A stretch of 64,000 bases of DNA from Anastatus disparis. Its lineage: Eukaryota > Arthropoda > Insecta > Hymenoptera > Eupelmidae. The DNA lies in NCBI GenBank assembly GCA_017163975.1, contig JAFFSR010000280.1:1922001-1986000 (forward strand). Reading direction: 5' to 3'. A program made the translations under genes and the position numbers. Position 1 is the stretch's first letter. Each line of letters begins with the position of its first letter. Under the pieces are notes generated by a model, which ran no database searches, was not told the DNA's origin, and saw nothing but the letters and a program-made list of their open reading frames with translations. Below are positions 25,021 to 36,449 of the stretch, in pieces.

Positions 25021-26299
25021 AAAGGTTAATTTGATTCTTCGAAAACTTTGAAACTTCAAAACATTAGGAACTCTAGTGTGAAATAAAAGCTTTTAGAAAA
25101 ATAATTTATCAAAAAGTAAAGTTGAAAAAAGCCAATTTCATAATGTTTTTTAAGCACCATACTAATACAATGTGTACTTGGGTAGAGTTAAAAGATTGTG
25201 TATTTTTAATTTAATAAATATTTTAATTAAATAACATAAAATCTTTTTAATTAATAAAATAAAAAAAATGATATTAATTGCTTAATATAAACTACATAAT
25301 AATACAACTTTATTAATACGATTTTACTTATAATTTTCGAGTTTGCACGCAACTTGCTTTGTTGAAATGTAGAAAATTGCGAAAAGAATAAAGTAATTCA
25401 AGTTAAAATTAAATTTTGCATCTTAACAATTAAATGTTTTCCTCAAACAACATCCTTACCTTTATCCATCTCATTATAAGCTAAACGAGCAATTCAACTC
25501 AACAAAGGCAAAAATATTACAAAGTACAGTTTATAATGAGTTAGTCACCGAATGATCTCATTATAGTTCGGTAAAACTGGCAATACAAAAGTTTCATACA
25601 CGCACCATATACCAAAAGTCAAATCCACGAGGTCACGTATAAATTTAAAATAAAACATAACTTAAAAACATAAGAGATTTTTAAGTATTAAAAAACTTTT
25701 TCGCCCACAAAAGGCCAATATCATTAATAAATTTTCGAAACAAGTAACTCCGTGCCTTTTATAATTTTAGAACGAAAAAAAGGCATAAAGAATATCCGGT
25801 TTAAAGAACAAGCGCCTATAGCGACAAATTATATTAAAGCTTTGGAAAGTCAGCCTAACAAATTAAGCCTTTTTTCCACGGCATGAAAAATATGCATAAT
25901 TCCTTATCTCTTTAATTACAAAAGACGAAAAAGTTTTTTCTTCTTTTTCTTTTAATCTCGTATTAAAGTTCGATATACTCTTATAATGTTCGGTGACTAA
26001 TGTGAAAAATTTTTTTCAAAAACAATGAAGATAGGAAGAAAAGGTTTTACTTATAATACGTTTGCCGTTGGTTTTAAAGGTTACTCTTATATTACTATGT
26101 CTAAGTATTAAGCTTTTTACTTAGCTATATAGGTATGTATGATGAGGGGCTTTGTATAGTGTGTACATTGAGCGTATATACGTATATCTATATAAACGTG
26201 CTACATGAGGCTTTTTTAATTAAAAGTACTGCACCGCTCCCCCATTATCTCGCGAATTTACAATAGCTAGTGTGGCTATGTTGAGTATCTACTACCATT

Positions 26300-26315
26300 T
26301 TCTCTCTCTCTCTCT
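26300..26315. repeat. CT microsatellite
   Basis: TCTCTCTCTCTCTCTT in a small GC-richer islet at about 26200-26420. Confidence 0.85.
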
Positions 26316-27177
26316 TGGTCGTTTTTATTTATTTTCTCTTTTTTTGGCCCTTAATTCGTAGAATGCATGCCGTTAATGAGTAATTATTCTAATTTGTGTG
26401 CCAAGCGTGCCTGAAGATTTCTCCTGTGTTAAATATATTTTTTATTTCAATTTATGTTGCTTTGTGTTATTTTATTTTTTGCCCTTTTAAAAATCTATGT
26501 ATACTGATGTGGAGTTGATATTACAAGTTTGTTTGAGCAAGTTAGTACATTATTATTTGAGATTTTAATGAATTTGTAAATTAAATTGGTTAGATATTTT
26601 ATGATTTTATATTCATTGTATATAATTTTTTTATCTTGTTTAATGATGAGAATTGAAGATTAATTTTCAGAAAATTTCAATGGGATAATATAATAAATAC
26701 TTTTTAAATAAAAAAAAATAACAAAATTAAACTATAGCATTAATCTTCTTGAATATTGTATTATCTTGAAAAAAAATCTATAAAGAAGTACATTAATAAA
26801 CAAATAGAACTAGAAATTAAAAACACTATTTATACGTTTATATTTAACTTTTTAATGTATTATTGAAAGTTTTGCAGTAATTAAAAGTAGATAGAATCGA
26901 GTGTTTAAATAATATTGTAAAAAATCGTATCTTACAGTTTATATTTATAAATGATTGTTAATGATAATTATTTCTCGTTTAAATAAATATAATTTAAAGT
27001 TTTTAAAATTTTTAGTATATTAACTAAGTATATTATTGATAACTTTATTCGCAAAATTAAAATAATCAACTTAAGATATACAATATTGATTCATTAAAAA
27101 TTTCATTTAAATAAGGAATTCAGTAAAAATATATTTTCTAAAATAAAAGTCAATTTTTAAAAACATTAAATATTTTA

Positions 27178-27378
27178 TTTTTTTATTTTATTTAACGTCG
27201 CTGTATTTATGCTATAATTACGATGCTAATAGCGACGGAGTTTTTCAGTATGTTCGTGAACAAAGCACATGTAAAGTACAGTGATGCTTATTTCGACCGA
27301 CCGAGAGCGGGATTCGAACTTGGGTCCTGAAGATTATGAACCCATTACTCTACTGAGTGAGTCACTGAGACCTCTAAC
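27178..27378 (-). mobile_element. tRNA-derived SINE, copy 6
   Basis: Minus-strand head with GACTCACTCAGTAGAGTAA and a B box in AAGTTCGAATCCCGC, body and A/T-rich tail as in the other copies. AATATTTTA occurs immediately outside both ends (27169-27177 and 27379-27387), a plausible short target duplication, although such a word is cheap in this sequence. Confidence 0.85.
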
Positions 27379-27387
27379 AATATTTTA

Positions 27388-28870
27388 ATTATAATAAGAT
27401 AAATTTGATTATAGAGAAATCTATAATCAATTCTATTTTATAATTCTCATTTGTTATACTTATATTTTAACACTTTAATAGTTAATAAAGTTATAAAAAC
27501 GTCAATTCTAAAAATCTTAATATTCTTTTTAATGTTATTAAAAAAGTATTGATAATTTTTTATAACGTTAATGTAATCAGATATAATAATTTCTATTTTT
27601 ATTTAAAAAATAAAGATTTTATTGAAAAAAATCAATAAAGAAATTTTAATTTAATCAATATTTTTAAAACTTATAAAAAATCATAATAATTTCATTAAAT
27701 AATAATCTGCAGTAAATTCAATCAAAACATTTCTTTTTATAGCTATTGATTCACGATATTTTTTTAAATACTTGTAAAATACGTGAAAATAAGGCACTTC
27801 AAGTAAACTCAATACTTTTCCTTAAAGACGAAAAAAAAAATTTTATTCTATCACAAAAAGGTGGGAATCTTCATTAACAGCAATCGGGGATAAGGTAGAA
27901 AACGCTTGATTCCAACGTACGGTAAAGAAGCAAATCCGAGTTATATGTATTATAAACTTGTAATGTAATATCATCCTAAAAACGAAGCCTGCGCACAAAC
28001 ATTTAAGGTATATTTATACGGTACATATATAAAAAGCTTGATTTGTTTTTCAGCAAACGTTCGCTCGATTAATTGGTATGCTATAAGAGTTTATTCATGT
28101 ATCCTTAGGGGACTTTATACCTTTTACTTTTTATCGTTCTGTACATTCAAATGATTTTGTTTAAAAAAAGGAAAAAATCAAATATTTGTCTTTTTGCAGT
28201 TGTTAAAAAAAAAACTAGAAATATATTCAATATTGGAGATCTTTATGCTTGGAGGAAAAAGATTTGCGCCAAGGTTATTTTTGTCAGAATTTAAACTTGA
28301 TTCTTCAAGCCGTGTTGCGAAAGTTATACGATATTAAGTTTCAAATTACTATTGAATTAAAAAAACAGAATTCATCACGATACAAATTTTCTTTCGATAA
28401 TTTAATTCTTCTTCGTAGCATTAGCAAAAGAAAAAAGAATTGTTTGAAAAAAGAAATATTTAAATAAATGATGTAATTTACATTTGCAAACGAACGTGAC
28501 AGTATTGTCTTACAAGGTTCGAAATGGCATTGACCTATTACAAGCTATTATAGACTTCCTTGTGATTGTATTTTTATAATAGATTTTCTTTTTTTTTATT
28601 CTTCTATTATTTCCTAAGATACACGCTCGATGGGTAAAAGATAAAAAAAAGAAAACGATTGTAAAAGATTTAGAATCATTTTGTAAAGGAAATTACTTGA
28701 AAAGTTCTTTTTTTATATTTCATGCTGAAGGATGTAGTTGTTCAATTGAATAAACTTTTATAAGATCTATAATATTGACAATAAACTTTTATAATAATAT
28801 AACATGAGTATAAACTTGAAGAAAAGAATGTACTTAAATTTATAGATAAACTATAGATTTAAGTATAACA
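27388..28870. other. Gene-free stretch before the foldback
   Basis: AT-rich. A frame at 28249-28467 begins at TTG and has moderately mixed composition, but no splice or family evidence supports it. Confidence 0.45.
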
Positions 28871-28872
28871 TA

Positions 28873-29452
28873 CAGTACCGCTCAAAAGTTCGTAAAAATT
28901 TTTTTTTTATTTAACTCAACTTCAAACTGCAATATTTCGGAAACGGCTCGATGAATTTGAAAAATCCGGACAGCGTTTGAAAGATCAGACAAAATACTAT
29001 CTTTTTGTGTCCTGCCAAATATTTTTATCTCTATTTTTAACTCTATTTCTAATGATAGAAAAATTTTTTATTTTTACGAATTTTTAAATTTCAATCAATC
29101 AAATGTAACTTTTTAAGAAATTGTTAAAATTAAAAAATTCGAAAACGACTGAAAAATAGAGTGAATTTCCTAAATCTTTATATTTTATGATTTTTTTGTA
29201 TCTATTTCCTGCGTGTAGCTAAAAATGCGCAAAAATGGAAAGTACAAGAAAATCAGTTTTAAATATGATAATATTTTCCAATGTCGCGAGTCAATTTTGG
29301 TTTACATTAGCAAGATACAAAAAGATAGTATTTTGTTTAATCTTTTAAACGCCATCCAGATTTTTTAAATTTATCGAGTCATTTTCGAAATATCGCAGTT
29401 TGAAGTTGAGTTTCTAAAAAAAAATTTTTTTACGAACTAATGAACGGTATTG
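28873..29452. mobile_element. Older complete unit within the foldback
   Basis: A 580-base unit whose right end (29314-29452, ending AACGGTATTG then TA at 29453-29454) is a diverged inverse of its own left end and a direct copy of 29888-30026. It has CAGT-type ends and flanking TA on both sides, so it may be the original element. The near-identical inverted copy to its right would then be a later duplication of its left 436 bases. Confidence 0.6.
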
Positions 29453-30026
29453 TATACTTTTAACAAAATTATCACCAATTTTATCACAATTATTATAAAT
29501 GATAGTGTCCTTTTTTTGAATAAATTAAAGTTATTTACAAATTTAATTCTTCGTATGTATATACGAACTACAGATTTGAACACATGCTGAAATGTAAACA
29601 AAAATAGACCCGCGATATTGGAAAATATTATCATATCTAAAACTGATTTTCTTGTACTTTCCATTTTTGCGCATTTTTAGCTACACGCAGGAAATAGATA
29701 CAAAAAAATCATAAAACATAAAGATTTAGGAAATCCACTCTACTTTTCAGTCGTGTTCGAATTTTTTAATTTTAACAATTTCTTAAAAAGTTACATTTGA
29801 TTGATTGAAATTTAAAAATTCGTAAAAATAAAAAATTTTTCTATCATTAGAAATAGAGTTAAAAAAAGAGATAAAAATATTTGGCAGGACACAAAAAGAT
29901 AGTATTTTGTCTGATCTTTCAAACGCTGTCCGGATTTTTCAAATTCATCGAGCCGTTTCCGAAATATTGCAGTTTGAAGTTGAGTTAAAAAAAAAAAAAA
30001 TTTTTACGAACTTTTGAGCGGTACTG
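28873..30026. mobile_element. Tc1/mariner-type foldback element
   Basis: TA at 28871-28872 is followed by CAGTACCGCTCAAAAGTTCG, and the right end at 30026 is its exact complement followed by TA. CAGT ends inside a TA target are typical of Tc1/mariner. The outer arms, 28873-29308 and 29591-30026, are inverted copies of about 436 bases with roughly nine differences by eye, so about 98 percent identical. The interior holds an older extra copy of the right end. No transposase is encoded. A frame starting near 29664 on the minus strand is only arm sequence read through. Confidence 0.85.
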
Positions 30027-30405
30027 TACGTAGTATTGTAGAAAAGTTGTTCGAAATCAAATGCTATATCATCGATTATAAATTGATTTTATTTTATTCA
30101 ACAATATAAAGTCAATTTTTCTACTTCTTTATATTGTAGTATCTTAAAAATTTTATGTAAAATGTTTACTTTTTTATGACGAAATTTAACATTAAACTTT
30201 TTTTACAATTTATTGTATTATGAAATACTTATAAATTGCCCAAACAGAAAAGAAAATGAAACTGAAAAAAATATCAAAGTTTTTATTTCACAAAGATTCT
30301 TATTAGCGCTCACAATAAATTCATCTCATCCAATTAGACTATTTTAAAGTTTTTGGCAGCTCAATTGAAATATTTTCCTCCCATTTCTTTTATTACATAC
30401 ATCAC

Positions 30406-30661
30406 GAGCAATTGTAATTAAAATTATGGCTATGTTGTTGGCAACTTTTAATAAATAAATATATATGTGTATATAATTTTTTGTTAAATCTATGCATCCA
30501 TCAATAGGACTTTTATCCCTTTATATAAAGTGAGAAATATAAACCACATGAAGCACGCGAAATAAAATCGTTTTTACCACTGACTGTACCAGCCTTCTAT
30601 ATGTATATATATATATTAAAAGCTGCCAACAACGTAGCCATGATTTGAATTACAATCGTTG
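30406..30661. repeat. Imperfect inverted repeat, about 60-base arms
   Basis: GCAATTGTAATTAAAATTATGG and onwards (30408-30469) is mirrored by the complement of 30599-30659, including ATGGCTATGTTGTTGGCAAC against ATGGCTACGTTGTTGGCAGC. The spacer is about 130 bases. No target duplication was found, so it could be a worn MITE or a long hairpin of another kind. Confidence 0.65.
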
Positions 30662-32685
30662 GTAATGTACATGTATATATATCTATATATATTTAAAGCG
30701 CAAACGTTCGTTCTCGTGTCTCGTTAACCATCTTGCTATTCTTATGTAATTTTATGCTAAAAACATGACGACGATGCTGACGCGAGACCATCATATTATA
30801 ATATGCTTGAAATGTCCATAAAATGGAAAATACAAAGGACACCCTTTTTCCTACTTCTCTTTCTCCGCTATGATTTTATTTTTATTTTTTTCTCTTTGCA
30901 TTTATATATACGTCAAGAATAAAAGAATGTATATTATGTATGAGTGATAAAGATCTTGAGAATAAAAAAAAAATCGTTTATTCAGAAGAGAGAATAGAAA
31001 ATTTATGATTTCAACGTACAAAGAATTGGAATATTTTATCAGTTCTTTTTTTAATTATGGATTTAAAGAAATAATGATATTTTTATTATTCAAAACTTTT
31101 GAAAATTTCAAAGGTATTCTTAGCCACTGATTCCTGATAAATACAAGGAAAAAAAAGTGCTCGAATGATTGGTATTCAACTACGTAAGACATTTTAAAAC
31201 TGTATACACTGAAACTTTGGAATTTTTAACTCTTTTTTTTATGTATGTGGAAAACCAGTATAAAATTTTTGTAAAACATAACACGCATGAAGATGAATAT
31301 TTAATGGGTTTTATGAACTTAACTTTACAATCACTTATTTGTAATTCGCAATAAAAAGAACATTGTCGTCATAAAAAAAACTTATTTTAAGATCAATGTT
31401 TAAACTTGCATGTGTGAGTATAGTCTTAATAAAATAACTTTAATTCATGAATTTATTGATACTTTTATTTAACACAATTATAGATCGTTCAATGAATAAA
31501 GAAAATAGCATTCAATTAAATTAAATCAATTTCTTCCTAATCTTTAATGAAGGCTGAATAAAATCAAATATCTTTGAAATATTATTTCAAGTGTTTATAT
31601 CTAGTTTGTTAAATATAGTTTGAATCTAAAAATGATTCTATCTAATTTTTATGGAATTTGATAAAAATAGATATAATGAAAAAATTCTCTTTTGATTGAA
31701 AATTTATATAATAATTATTACATATAATTTGTACATAATTTATCATTTTTTCATAATTTTTATCAAAATTATGAAAAAATGAATCAAACAATAGAATTTT
31801 TAATGTAATTCCACATTTAAATTATTGAATCCATCTCTGATTTTTTTTCATAAGTTATTTTTTGCCTATTTAGAATAGCAAATAAATGAAATTGATTCCT
31901 TTATGAAATAAATCTTTTAATTAAATGCAAATTTAAATCAATTCTCAGATATTATTTATTATATAAAGTCAAATTAACACCAAAAAGTTTTTATGCTAAA
32001 TTATACTATTTCTTATTATTATTCAGCCAACATTTCGATACCTTTGAGAAGGATCTTCAAAACTATATGATATTTCAACATTATAATTAATCAAAACTTT
32101 AAATTAAACATTTTTATTTAATTATAAGTTGTAATTCTGTTTATAATTGACAGCTCTAAAGTAGGTTTTCTCAAAAGATACCGAAATATTGACTGAATAA
32201 TAATAAAAATTATTAGTTCACCATCAAAGATTGTATGTGTTGATTTTACTTCACAAAGAAATTCTTTAGCAAGTATTGTTAAATATTTCAGCATAGTCAA
32301 GACATTTTTTAACTTTATATTTTTCTCAAATCTGTACGCAGACAATATATTTGCGGAATAATTTGCATTTGCAAAAGTGTTTAATTGTTTCTATCTTTTA
32401 TCTTATTTTAAAAGAGAATTTCGTGATTAAATTTTTTATTAAGTTTTATTAAATTTTACAATAAATGAATAGAATCATTTTTAGATTTAAACTATAACCA
32501 ACATACTAGATGTAAACTTAAAATAATAATCTGACAAGAGAATCATTGATTGTTTTTTTATTTAAAGATTTCTAAACATAGATTAAATATTACCTTATAT
32601 GGATGTAATATGTTAATAATAATTAGAGAAAAATATAAAAGAATATAATATAAAATGTGAAAACTTTACTTATATTTTTATATTC
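30662..32685. other. Gene-free AT-rich stretch
   Basis: Contains the perfect hairpin at 31743 and otherwise unique AT-rich sequence. Frames at 31.2 and 32.1 kb lack support. Confidence 0.5.
31743..31782. repeat. Perfect 18-base hairpin
   Basis: TCATTTTTTCATAATTTT at 31743-31760, loop TATC, then the exact complement at 31765-31782. There are no mismatches. The sequence is AT-rich and not bounded by any recognisable transposon end. Confidence 0.8.
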
Positions 32686-32875
32686 AATTTAACGTTGCCG
32701 TATTTATACTATCATTGCAATGATAATTAGCGACGGAGGTAGTCAGTGTATTTTTAAACGAAGCACATGTGACGAACATCGGTGCTAGTATCAATCGGCC
32801 GAGACCAGGATTCTAACTCAAAATCTCGTGATTACGAATCCATCACTTTACCAAGTGAGCTACTGAGACCTCTCA
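32686..32875 (-). mobile_element. tRNA-derived SINE, copy 7
   Basis: Minus-strand copy with a mutated A box (TAGCTCACTTGGTAAAGT) and a broken B box (GAGTTAGAATCC). The 3' stem is present but worn (CGTCGCT against GGCAACG). Together these make it one of the most diverged copies in the window. Confidence 0.8.
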
Positions 32876-33339
32876 TAATTTCATTATAATTGAAGAAATT
32901 ATATTCTGCTTTTTCTACCATTATGCGCAAAGTATGTATTTCTAATCTGTTTTTATCATGTAAAGTAAGCTTTTTTTATTTAATTTATCTTCAGTTTTTG
33001 CAGAAATCTGAATGTATTTATAATTAAAAAAGTTTATTCAACCGAACCGTACAAATATTTACTTCTTTTCAAATCTTTTAAACGAAAAGTTATAAAAGTC
33101 CAATGAATGGGAACGACAATAAATTTTAAAAATATCCGAAAATAACAAAGTATTATCTAGAAACCATTTTAAAAATAGCATAATCGATCTATCTTTAAAA
33201 GTTTCGGTGACAAGTATCACTTAACGAAATTTATCGAAATATTCCATGAGTATCATCTTCCCAATTAATTAAGTCGAAAAACCTTTGACGAAAAATACTA
33301 AGAAAAAAAAGAGGAAAAAAATATCAACTTATCGTGTCA
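32876..33339. other. Gene-free AT-rich stretch
   Basis: Unique AT-rich sequence between SINE copy 7 and the 33.3-kb purine/pyrimidine blocks. I see nothing in it. Confidence 0.5.
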
Positions 33340-33366
33340 GACACTCGTAAAAGTGAAACTCCTCTG

Positions 33367-33389
33367 TCTCTTTCTCTCTCTCTCTCTCT
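33367..33389. repeat. CT microsatellite
   Basis: A TTTCTCTCTCTCTCTCTCTCTG run within a pyrimidine-only block. It pairs in inverse with the GA run 150 bases downstream. Confidence 0.85.
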
Positions 33390-33535
33390 GTCTTTCTCTT
33401 TAATTTTTTCTTTTTCTTCTCGCCAAGTGTCTCATGGGTCTCGTTACGCAAATGCGAGTCGCGCTAAAGGAAAGAAAGAAAAACGAAAAGAAAAAAAAAA
33501 TCCACGCAGACAACTAAAGAGATCAAGAGAGCAAA

Positions 33536-33554
33536 AGAGAGAGAGAGAGAGAGA
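33536..33554. repeat. GA microsatellite
   Basis: GAGAGAGAGAGAGAGAGAG-type run within a purine-rich block. Inverse partner of the CT tract at 33367-33389. Confidence 0.85.
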
Positions 33555-33720
33555 ACCAAGTTGCGAATAAGTATAAAAAAAAACAATGAGTAAGAGAAAG
33601 ACGCAAAGTAAAAAAAAAGAAGAACAAGCACAGCTCATAACAATAGTTATAATACTTTGCCGCGTGAATTTCTCGGTCGTATTCTCCTCTCTTTACTCTC
33701 CTTCTCGCTCTCTCGCAGGT

Positions 33721-35519
33721 TTCGAAGCCTTGGCCTTGAGCTCGTTGCTTGCCCTTTGTTCAACCAACTATGGGGAATATATAAATTGTATATATGTATA
33801 TACAAATGGCCCTCAATCCCTTTTTCGCTATAGTTTCTGCAATAAGCTATGCGGTTGTATGTATATATGCGCGGCCTTTTACGTTTGGAAAAGAGAAAGA
33901 GAGAGTGAAATTTTCAGCTTAGCAACGATGAGGCGCTGATCGGACGATTAAAATTAAATGAACGTTTGGTGATTCGTAATTTTTTTATTGTTAAATGATA
34001 TTATATATGCAGCTGTTAATGACGTGCGGAATATATTTTCTTTTATTTATTATACTTTACAATCTTGGAGAAAGAGTGGTGATTCATTAAATAGGAATTT
34101 TTATATTATAAAGCATATAAGAGCAACGAATTTCTAAGGTAGTTTTATATTATATCGATGTCAATTTATAAATAAAAAAAAACAAATTTTATTCTTAATA
34201 ATTTATTAACAGTTATAAATAGAAAAAAAATAGATTTCTGGATTGTTATATTGAATTACATGAAACAATGTATGCTAATTGAATAAAATAATTATCATTT
34301 AAATATTCATAAACTTGAAGTTGCAACAAACGTTATAAAAATAAAACAAGGGAATATTATAAGTGATAGAATCTCGTGACTTCAAACAAGAAAATCACTT
34401 CACCAGAAATAAAGGCCGTTGCGTAATGAATAATTGACTTGGAACAACCTTTCATCCTATTTCGAGTACATTAAAGGTCGTCTTTACTAAACATGAAAAC
34501 CAAGTGTATAAAAAATAAAAGAAAAAAAGATAAAGAAATCACTTCTGCGTGATGTTACCCATACAATATCACGTTTATTGACTAAAGAAACAAAAGGAAG
34601 TTAAGTAAAAGAACTTTTTCATGCGTTTATTAATATTTGCTTTATAATCTTGTATTCATTCACACATTTGTTCGTATATATGAAATCCAAAAGTTATTCT
34701 TGCCGACAATTGTGTTTCTTTTGAAAGATTTTTTTTTGGAATTCTCATCAACTATTATTTTGATCCTATGCAAATAAGCACCTCGTCGTCTGTTGTGTTT
34801 TTAGTTTAAAGTGCTGATGACTAAGATATGAGTTTATGCACACGTGCAACATATACAAGTAATAAAAAATGATTTTTTTTCTTTAAACCAAATGACTTTA
34901 AACTTGATTTCCTAAATAATGAGAATGTTTAATTCAGTGAGAATAAGATTAATGTACAAGAAGTGTTTGGATAATAGCTTAATTAGTGATTGAAATTTTC
35001 CTATTCATTGATTTTAGTTAACATTTTTCTTTTTTTTTAATTGAATATTTCAAAGTTAAACCAACTTTTTTTATATTCCAATATAATTACAAAATTTGAA
35101 ACTTTATTATGTGTAAGTAATGATCCGATACCTGTTCCTTACCGGAAAAAGGATAAGTTTTAATTCTGATGAAATTTTGAATTAAATACAAAATTATATT
35201 CGTTTATTAAAAATTAAGTTGATAATACTGTTAAAAGCAATAGTAAAAAATCATCTGATAAAAATACGCTCTTAAATTCATTTATCAGAATTAAATTCAA
35301 ACATCAGAGTAATGCAGAAAATCTTCAAGGAAATACCGACATGTCATCGAAAAAAAAGGAAAAAAAGAAAAGAGAGTGAAAAATAGAAAGAAAAAAAGTA
35401 AAAAAAAGTATTTCGTACGTGAATCCCATACATTTCAAGTTATATACGTGGTAAGCGAAGCGAGCAAACGCGAGGATCTCATTGTCCGATGGAGGAATTC
35501 GTCTTCTAGAAATTCAACG

Positions 35520-35557
<38 letters not shown>

Positions 35558-36419
35558 AATGCTCGCGCAAATGCTATCGCTCGACGCCACTTGTTGGAGT
35601 ATTCGTTCACTTTATTCCATATACACACTTATGTATATATGTGAAGAAAAAACAAGAGAAGACAGACGACGTGGACTATAAAGTATTCCTATATACTTTT
35701 TTACTTGACTGTAAGTAGATACAGACTGATGTAAAAGTCTACTGACCTTGAAGGAGATCGTTGAGTTTTAAAAGAAAAAGCTTTCTGCAGTATTTTTATT
35801 TTTGACTCGAGGAAATATATCTTGCTAAAGAGACTTTTTATCAAATTTTTTAAATATTCTTTTATGACTTGAATTATAAATTCCAAAATCATAGAATACA
35901 TTTAGAATAGACTAGAGTTTGTAATAATATAATGTGATACTAAAATATAAAACATAAATCTTCAAATTTAATTTTATGTAAAGATTTTAGTATTATTAAT
36001 TTATAGAATTTTTAAAATAGTAATTTTAATATTGAATACAGCTTTCAAATAATATAATATCATTAGTTGATTAATTTAAAACAATTTTTTGTCCACTTAG
36101 CTAGAATTTTTATAAAATTTATTTTAAAGTAATGCCTCCACCGTTGACGAAAATTTAAGCGATGGGCTTAATTTGATTATTATTCAATTAAAATTAAAAC
36201 ATGTTACTACTAATTAAAATTATTATATATTTAGGCAAATGAAAAAAAAATTATTTTCGTACAAAAGTAAAAATTTTATTAAAGTAATAAAATTTATCCT
36301 GAATATTAATTAATATTTTTAAGTTTATCAGAATTTTAATAAAACTGAAAACTTTTCTACATTTTGTAATTTATATACGTACGACAATGTCTGCTAGTTG
36401 TATAATGTTTAAAAAATCA
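33721..36419. other. Gene-free stretch below ratchet point 2
   Basis: A small islet to about 33940, AT-rich sequence, a purine-rich zone at 35350-35680 with the (AG)15 run, then AT-rich sequence up to the candidate ratchet site. Confidence 0.5.
35523..35553. repeat. (AG)15 microsatellite
   Basis: A 31-base uninterrupted AG run, the longest GA repeat in the window, lying about 900 bases below the second candidate ratchet site. Confidence 0.9.
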
Positions 36420-36449
36420 GCTTACCTGTAACAGAAAAAAAGAAAAAGT
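36420..36449 (-). promoter_or_regulatory. Candidate recursive splice site (ratchet point) 2
   Basis: On the minus strand a 16-base pyrimidine tract (plus-strand 36433-36448) is followed by TGTTACAG|GTAAGC. The acceptor AG is at 36427-36426 and the donor GTAAGC at 36425-36420. It shares the 13-mer TGTTACAGGTAAG with the site at 10.9 kb, while the sequences on either side are unrelated, so a shared transposon is an unlikely cause. Two such sites on one strand with no convincing counterpart on the other suggest one long minus-strand intron spanning both. The donor has C rather than T at its sixth position, which is tolerated. Confidence 0.6.

Larger units (their letters stand above)
21513..27168. 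other. Gene-free stretch
   Basis: A GC-richer islet with TATACATATA words lies at 21740-22130, and another at about 24100-24260. Otherwise strongly AT-rich, with the CTTTGAAG-rich zone at 24.56-25.08 kb and the CT repeat at 26.3 kb. Confidence 0.5.
33340..33720. other. Alternating pyrimidine and purine blocks
   Basis: A C/T-rich block (33358-33425) is followed by an A/G-rich block (33460-33560) and then another C/T-rich block ending TCTCTCGCAGG at about 33720. The first two can pair as a long foldback. GAGA-type words suggest GAGA-factor binding or triplex-forming DNA. Open frames here are low-complexity artefacts. Confidence 0.4.

Noticed and set aside
25450..25465. CTTACCT as a third minus-strand ratchet site
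   Set aside because: On the minus strand it is preceded by GATGGATAAAG, not a pyrimidine tract.
29437..29664. 75-codon minus-strand frame starting MESTRKSVLDM
   Set aside because: It is one arm of the Tc1/mariner foldback read into its interior. The other arm repeats the same start and then diverges, and nothing in it resembles transposase.
33334..33939. Ser/Leu- and Arg/Glu-rich frames of 78 to 117 codons
   Set aside because: Produced by the CT and GA tracts.
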